Of a DNA stretch of 59,121 nt, positions 54,840 to 59,121 are shown in pieces. Position 1 is the stretch's first letter, and every line of letters starts with the position of its first letter. The notes under the pieces were generated by a model that saw only the letters and a list, made by a program, of their open reading frames with translations, was not told the DNA's origin and did not search any database. The position numbers and the translations under genes were made by a program. This stretch comes from an uncultured Desulfovibrionaceae bacterium (GTDB lineage Bacteria; Desulfobacterota; Desulfovibrionia; Desulfovibrionales; Desulfovibrionaceae): the NCBI GenBank assembly GCA_944324045.1, contig CALUUT010000068.1:97285-156405 (forward strand), written 5' to 3'.

Positions 54840-56138
54840 ATGCTCAAAATATACAGCGTGAGTCTTGGGTGTCCGAAAAACCGGGTGGACACGGAACGCC
54901 TTTTGGGTTCCCTTGGTCCGAGCATGACCGTTTCAGAACCGCAGGAGGCGGACCTTGTGTTTGTCAATACCTGCGGTTTCATCCGCCCGGCCATTGAGGA
55001 GAGCGTTCGCACCGTGCTTGAACTTGCGGACAGCCTCTCCGAAGCGCCGCGGCGTCCTTTTCTGGCCGTCGGAGGGTGCCTTGTCGGGCGATTTGGCGCG
55101 GGCGCGTTCGCAGGGGAAATTCCGGAGGTGGATCTGTGGCTTGACAACCGCGAGCTTGCGCTTTGGCCGGAACGTTTGGGCCGCGCGTTGGGGCTTGCGC
55201 CTGAGCCCGGCAGATTGCTTTCCACCGGTCCGTCGTATGCCTATCTCAAACTGAGCGACGGGTGCGACCATGGCTGTTCGTTTTGCACCATACCGTTTAT
55301 TCGGGGACGGTTGCGCAGCGCGCCGGAAGAGGCGCTTCTTGAAGAAGCGCGGAGACTTGTCGCCGGCGGAGTCAAGGAGCTGACGCTTGTGGCCCAGGAC
55401 GTCGCGGCGTACGGCCGGGACGCCGACCGGCGCGGGGCGTTGCGCTTCCTGGTGGAAAAACTGTTGCGGCTTGACGGGCTTAAATGGGTCAGGCTCATGT
55501 ATTTGTATCCGGCCGGATTGAACAGGGAATTTCTGACGTTTGTCCGCGATGCGGCCCAAACCGGGTCCGGACCGCGCCTTGTGCCCTATTTTGACGTGCC
55601 CATGCAGCATGCGCATCCGGACATTCTTGCGCGCATGGGCCGGCCGTTCGCCAGAAATCCGCAGGAAACCGTGGACCGCATCCGGGATATTCTGCCGCAC
55701 GCCGCCTTGCGGACCAGCATGATTGTGGGGTTTCCCGGCGAAACGCTGAAGCATTTTGATCATCTTGTCGAATTTGTGGAAAAAAACAGGTTTCATCATC
55801 TTGGCGTTTTCGCCTATGAGGCGGAAGAGGGCACAGACGCCGCCCGCATGCCCAAACAGGTCAGCCGGAAGGTGAAAGAGGAGCGCAGGGATATCCTTAT
55901 GTCGCGTCAGGCGGAAATAAGCCGGGAAATTCTGTCTGAATGCCAGGGGCTTAGAATGGATGTGCTGGTGGACGCCGCGCATGGCGAATGGCCGGGCCTG
56001 CACACGGGCCGGGTTTGGTTCCAGGCGCCTGAAGTGGACGGCGTAACATACATAAGCGGGCCGGGAGTTGTTCCGGGCGCGATGGTCTCTGCGGATATCA
56101 TGGAAAGCGCGGAGTATGATTTGACGGCCCTTGCCTAG
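54840..56138 (+). CDS. rimO: Ribosomal protein S12 methylthiotransferase RimO
   Basis: 432 residues, radical SAM methylthiotransferase that modifies Asp89 of S12. Cys11 (LGCPKNRVDTE), Cys45 (NTCGFI) and Cys80 form the auxiliary cluster of the UPF0004 domain; CDHGCSFC (142, 146, 149) binds the SAM cluster; a C-terminal TRAM domain (about 365-430) binds substrate. The CPKNRVD start is characteristic of RimO rather than MiaB. Ten bases after the cupin gene. Confidence 0.96.
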   Translation: MLKIYSVSLGCPKNRVDTERLLGSLGPSMTVSEPQEADLVFVNTCGFIRPAIEESVRTVLELADSLSEAPRRPFLAVGGCLVGRFGAGAFAGEIPEVDLWLDNRELALWPERLGRALGLAPEPGRLLSTGPSYAYLKLSDGCDHGCSFCTIPFIRGRLRSAPEEALLEEARRLVAGGVKELTLVAQDVAAYGRDADRRGALRFLVEKLLRLDGLKWVRLMYLYPAGLNREFLTFVRDAAQTGSGPRLVPYFDVPMQHAHPDILARMGRPFARNPQETVDRIRDILPHAALRTSMIVGFPGETLKHFDHLVEFVEKNRFHHLGVFAYEAEEGTDAARMPKQVSRKVKEERRDILMSRQAEISREILSECQGLRMDVLVDAAHGEWPGLHTGRVWFQAPEVDGVTYISGPGVVPGAMVSADIMESAEYDLTALA

Positions 56139-56304
56139 ATAGGGTCTGTTTCCTTCAAGACCGTAAGTTGCGGCGTTTTTCGCGCGCCGCCGGCCGGAAA
56201 AGCGCCGTTCCGGGGAAAAGGCGCGGCTCTTCAGTGCGGCCGCGTTGTGCGCCGCGTATGCGGGCCATTTCCGGCGGCGCGTCAATTATCTATTGTCATT
56301 CGCA

Positions 56305-56310
56305 TATAAT
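56305..56310 (+). promoter_or_regulatory. Candidate -10 element of rpsA
   Basis: A perfect TATAAT 63 bases before the rpsA start, in an AT-rich dip of the gap 56139-56372. The -35 region is not well conserved. Confidence 0.35.
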
Positions 56311-56372
56311 TCTGATATGAGAACCCACTCTCTTTTAGGAGAGATAAATCCGTTACTGGCTTGGAGGAGTGT

Positions 56373-58094
56373 ATGGCTGGAACCCCCGAAACCCTGGACG
56401 CCGAGATTAATTTCGAGAGCGCCCTGGAAGACTACTTGAACTGCGACTTCGGCGATCTTGAAGAAGGCACCATCGTAAAAGGCGAAGTGGTGCGCGTGGA
56501 CGAGGACAATGTTCTCGTGGACGTGAATTTCAAATCCGAAGGACAGATCCCGACCGCTGAATTTCGGGACGCCAACGGCAATATCTGTGTGTCCGTGGGC
56601 GACAAGGTAGATGTTTACGTTGCAAGAAAGAACGAGATGGAAGGCACGATCAGCCTCTCCTTCGAGAAGGCGAAGCGCATGCAGCTTTTCGACCAGCTCG
56701 AAGACGTGCAGGAAAAGAACGGCACCATCAAGGGCGTCATCACCCGGCGCATCAAAGGCGGCTACACTGTTGATCTGGGCGGAGTCGAGGCGTTTTTGCC
56801 CGGCTCTCATGTCGATTTGCGGCCTGTGCCCGACATGGACGCTCTGGTCAATCAGGAATATGAATTCCGCATTTTAAAGAGCAACCGCCGCCGCAGCAAT
56901 GTAATCGTTTCGCGGCGCGTTCTTCTTGAAGAAGAGCGCGACTCCAAGCGTCAAGGACTGCTCCAGACCTTGGACGAAGGGCAGATTGTGCGCGGCCGCG
57001 CCAAGAACATCACCGAATATGGCGTATTTGTCGATCTTGGCGGTCTCGACGGCCTTTTGCATATTACCGATATGTCCTGGAAGCGCATCCGTCATCCGAA
57101 GGAAATGGTGCAGCTTGGTCAGGAACTGGAACTTAAGGTGCTTTCCTTTGACAAGGATACCCAAAAGGTTTCTCTGGGCCTTAAGCAGCTTGTTTCCGAT
57201 CCGTGGCAGGATATTACCGCGAAGTATCCGGAAGGCGCCCGTCTTTCCGGCAAGGTGACCAATCTCGTCGATTACGGCGCGTTCGTGGAGCTTGAACCCG
57301 GCGTTGAAGGCCTGGTGCATATCTCTGAAATGTCCTGGACGCGCAAACTGCGCCATCCTTCCCAGATGGTGCGCGTGGGCGATGAAGTTGAAGTCGTCAT
57401 CCTGGGCGTGGATCAGGACAAGAAGCGCGTTTCTCTCGGCATGAAGCAGGTGAAGCCCAATCCCTGGGAAATCGTGGCCGAGAAGTATCCTGAAGGCACC
57501 ATTATTGAAGGCACGATCAAGAACATTACCGAATTCGGCATGTTCATCGGCATTGAAGACGGCATTGACGGCCTTATTCATGTTTCCGACATTTCCTGGA
57601 CCAAGAAAATCCGTCATCCCAATGAAATGTTCAACGTGGGCGACGTCGTTCAGGCCAAGGTGCTGACCGTGGACCAGGAAAGCGAAAAGTTCACCCTGGG
57701 CATCAAGCAGTTGACCGAAGACCCCTGGAGCAAGGTGCCCAGCACGTATCCCGTGGGCGCGACGGTTGAAGGCACGGTTACCAATATTACGGATTTCGGG
57801 CTGTTTGTGGAAGTGGAAGAAGGCATTGAAGGCCTGGTTCATGTGTCTGAAATCAGCCAGAAAAAGATCAAGTCTCCTTCCGAACTCTTCAAGGAAGGCG
57901 TCAAAATCACGGCCAAGGTTATTCACGTGTCCGCTGAGGAACGCCGTCTCGGGCTGTCGATAAAGCAGCTTAAAGAAGAGGAAGAACGCAAAAAGCCCAA
58001 GGAATTCCGTTCTGTCGGCACGGAAAACGCCGGTCAGACTTTGGGCGATATCTTAAAGCAGAAGCTTGAAGAAGATTCCACGGAAAGCAACTAG
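56373..58094 (+). CDS. rpsA: Ribosomal protein S1
   Basis: 573 residues with six S1 RNA-binding domains. Domains 1 and 2 (about 30-105 and 110-190) are the divergent, ribosome-binding pair; domains 3-6 are typical (GRAKNITEYGVFVDLGGLDGLLHI, GKVTNLVDYGAFVEL, GTIKNITEFGMFIGI and GTVTNITDFGLFVEV). S1 captures mRNA leaders on the 30S subunit. The ATG at 56373 has GGAGGAG upstream. Full length and unbroken, with a polar Lys/Glu tail. Confidence 0.97.
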   Translation: MAGTPETLDAEINFESALEDYLNCDFGDLEEGTIVKGEVVRVDEDNVLVDVNFKSEGQIPTAEFRDANGNICVSVGDKVDVYVARKNEMEGTISLSFEKAKRMQLFDQLEDVQEKNGTIKGVITRRIKGGYTVDLGGVEAFLPGSHVDLRPVPDMDALVNQEYEFRILKSNRRRSNVIVSRRVLLEEERDSKRQGLLQTLDEGQIVRGRAKNITEYGVFVDLGGLDGLLHITDMSWKRIRHPKEMVQLGQELELKVLSFDKDTQKVSLGLKQLVSDPWQDITAKYPEGARLSGKVTNLVDYGAFVELEPGVEGLVHISEMSWTRKLRHPSQMVRVGDEVEVVILGVDQDKKRVSLGMKQVKPNPWEIVAEKYPEGTIIEGTIKNITEFGMFIGIEDGIDGLIHVSDISWTKKIRHPNEMFNVGDVVQAKVLTVDQESEKFTLGIKQLTEDPWSKVPSTYPVGATVEGTVTNITDFGLFVEVEEGIEGLVHVSEISQKKIKSPSELFKEGVKITAKVIHVSAEERRLGLSIKQLKEEEERKKPKEFRSVGTENAGQTLGDILKQKLEEDSTESN

Positions 58095-58157
58095 ACAGAG
58101 AGCCGGAGATTTTCAGGCGCGCGCCTGAAGTCCTGGCATGGATATGGATAAAGCAGA

Positions 58158-58197
58158 AATCGGGGCGTCGGTTCATACCGGCGTCCCGATTTTTTTA
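58158..58197 (+). terminator. Terminator of rpsA
   Basis: ATCGGGGCGTCGGT pairs with ACCGGCGTCCCGAT with small mismatches over a four to six-base loop, followed by seven T. Sixty-odd bases after the rpsA stop. Confidence 0.85.
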
Positions 58198-58252
58198 TGG
58201 TTCTGGGCATAAAACGTGGCCTGTCCGCGGCCTGTTCAGGTTTTGGCGCGTT

Positions 58253-59121
58253 TTACGGAAGCGTTGCGTTTGGCGGCGTCGTTGCGTTTTGCGCGGTTTT
58301 GGCCTGCATTGCGGCGTCTTTTTTGCGGTTGGCAAGGATGCGGTTTTTAAGAGAGTCGTATACCGGCGTCGAACCCAGGGTATTGGCGGTGACCGTTGCA
58401 ATATACGAGGCGATTACGGCCGCGGGCAGACAATGGTACGCCCCCGACATTTCAATGACCAGAAAAGCGCCGGTAAGCGGAGCGCGCACGGTGCCGGAAA
58501 AAAGCCCGGCCATGCAGAGTACGATGAACGCCCCTGTCTGTGTGGCGGCGGCCATGGAAAAGTGAAGCGCAAGTCCGCCTGCGAGCGCGCCTGTGATGCC
58601 GCCGATACTGAGCATGGGCATAAGCAGGCCGCCCGGCACTCCTGAAGCGAAACTCAAAATGGAAAATGCGATTTTGACCAGAAGCAGGAATCCGAGCGTG
58701 GATGTGGCGAACGGCCGAAACGCCAGCGCGTCCATCGAAATGCCTATGCCGCTTAATACCTGTGGATAGACATAGAGCAATAGCCCGCTTGCCATAAAAG
58801 GCAGAATGGGTTTCATGGGAATGGGAAGAAGGCGCTGGCGGTCGTAAAGACGGGTAACAGACAGCAGCGCGATATTGTACAGCGCCCCGAAAAGGCCCAT
58901 GCCAAAACCAATGATGATGACCATCCAGCTTTGGGTCAGAGTCAGTCCCGCGATATCGGCAAACGGGAACACCAGGCCGAACCCAAAGATGCTGTTGACC
59001 ACAATCCATGCCGCGGACGCCGCTGATGCGACAAAAAGCGAAATAGGAAAGAAGATGATTGTTTTTACTTCTTCAAACGCAAAGAGGATTCCAGAAACAG
59101 GGGCGACAAAAGAGGCAATCA
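58253..59121 (-). CDS. ClC-family chloride channel/transporter (5' end outside window)
   Basis: The last about 289 residues of a ClC protein; the frame is open through the window edge, so the N-terminus is missing. The sequence upstream of the first internal GTG reads VAPVSGILFAFEEVKT, the conserved GAPxxGxLFAxEE-type helix; later come the GMGLFGALYN and GVPGGLLMPMLSIGGITGALAG blocks with the GIFxP-like selectivity part (here PGGLLMPML) and a Tyr region near SGAYHCLPAAVIASYIATV. It moves Cl- or F-like anions, as channel or proton exchanger. The CBS domains seen in some ClCs are absent. Confidence 0.9.
   Translation of the reverse strand, partial: IASFVAPVSGILFAFEEVKTIIFFPISLFVASAASAAWIVVNSIFGFGLVFPFADIAGLTLTQSWMVIIIGFGMGLFGALYNIALLSVTRLYDRQRLLPIPMKPILPFMASGLLLYVYPQVLSGIGISMDALAFRPFATSTLGFLLLVKIAFSILSFASGVPGGLLMPMLSIGGITGALAGGLALHFSMAAATQTGAFIVLCMAGLFSGTVRAPLTGAFLVIEMSGAYHCLPAAVIASYIATVTANTLGSTPVYDSLKNRILANRKKDAAMQAKTAQNATTPPNATLP

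Noticed and set aside
54933-56285. Long minus-strand frame opposite rimO
   Set aside because: Shadow of rimO; basic, His-rich translation typical of antisense frames.

Overview
The window reads as bacterial chromosome of moderately high GC with dense, mostly housekeeping genes. The mix points to an anaerobic, flagellated, Gram-negative member of the Desulfovibrionaceae or a close relative: HemW, QueH, a Rne/Rng ribonuclease with a long N-terminal tail, a TtcA-like PP-loop protein, DnaJ beside rpoZ, a CheX-like protein, a flagellar hook gene behind a sigma-54 promoter, and a complete Liv amino-acid ABC operon. This placement is an inference from family flavour; no rRNA gene or other marker here settles it. 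I saw no tRNA, rRNA, CRISPR array, complete insertion sequence or prophage.

Layout. 1-3600: an Xre-type regulator divergent from a Stealth-family glycan phosphotransferase and an O-antigen ligase/polymerase-like membrane protein, then a 289-bp AT-rich cassette bounded by perfect 18-bp inverted repeats that carries a 58-residue ORF. 3600-5130: lipA and lipB, overlapping. 5424-14425: an accessory metabolic region with a 2-keto-3-deoxygluconate-permease-family transporter, an ACMSD/LigW-like metal-dependent amidohydrolase, a LysR regulator, a GAF-like plus Fis-HTH protein without an AAA+ domain, a DUF486 membrane protein, a second LysR, a UbiD-family decarboxylase very like gallate/protocatechuate decarboxylase LpdC, and a DUF554 membrane protein. 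Together these suggest non-oxidative decarboxylation of hydroxylated aromatic acids, each enzyme divergent from its own LysR gene.

14900-26120: hemW, queH and an RNase E/G on the minus strand, then trmI, an ABC-F ATPase with a MutT-like Nudix protein, asd and a glycosyltransferase on the plus strand. 26600-31540: livJ-livH-livM-livG-livF. 31740-38900: an MFS transporter, hisH-hisF, dnaJ and rpoZ (minus), an orphan DUF4340 protein (minus), and a TtcA-like protein. 39190-43540: an M23 peptidase with a strong terminator, a sigma-54 promoter and flgE, an unknown exported protein, and a nitroreductase split by a frameshift in a run of eight T.

43670-48060 (minus): an EamA permease, folD, eno and coaX. 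48400-52610 (plus): a cheX-like gene, an FMN riboswitch controlling ribB, and pyrB-pyrC. 52660-58100: arabinose-5-phosphate isomerase (minus), rdgB (minus), a cupin protein, rimO and rpsA. The window ends inside a minus-strand ClC chloride-channel gene.

Several starts were moved from the longest possible ORF to a start with a good ribosome binding site (lipA, the amidohydrolase, queH, rne/rng, the ABC-F gene, livJ, livF, folD, coaX, ribB, pyrB, rdgB, the cupin gene, rpsA). The least ordinary items are the aromatic-acid decarboxylase neighbourhood, the AAA-less GAF-Fis regulator, the inverted-repeat cassette, the T8 frameshift in the nitroreductase, and the N-terminal disordered extension of the RNase.
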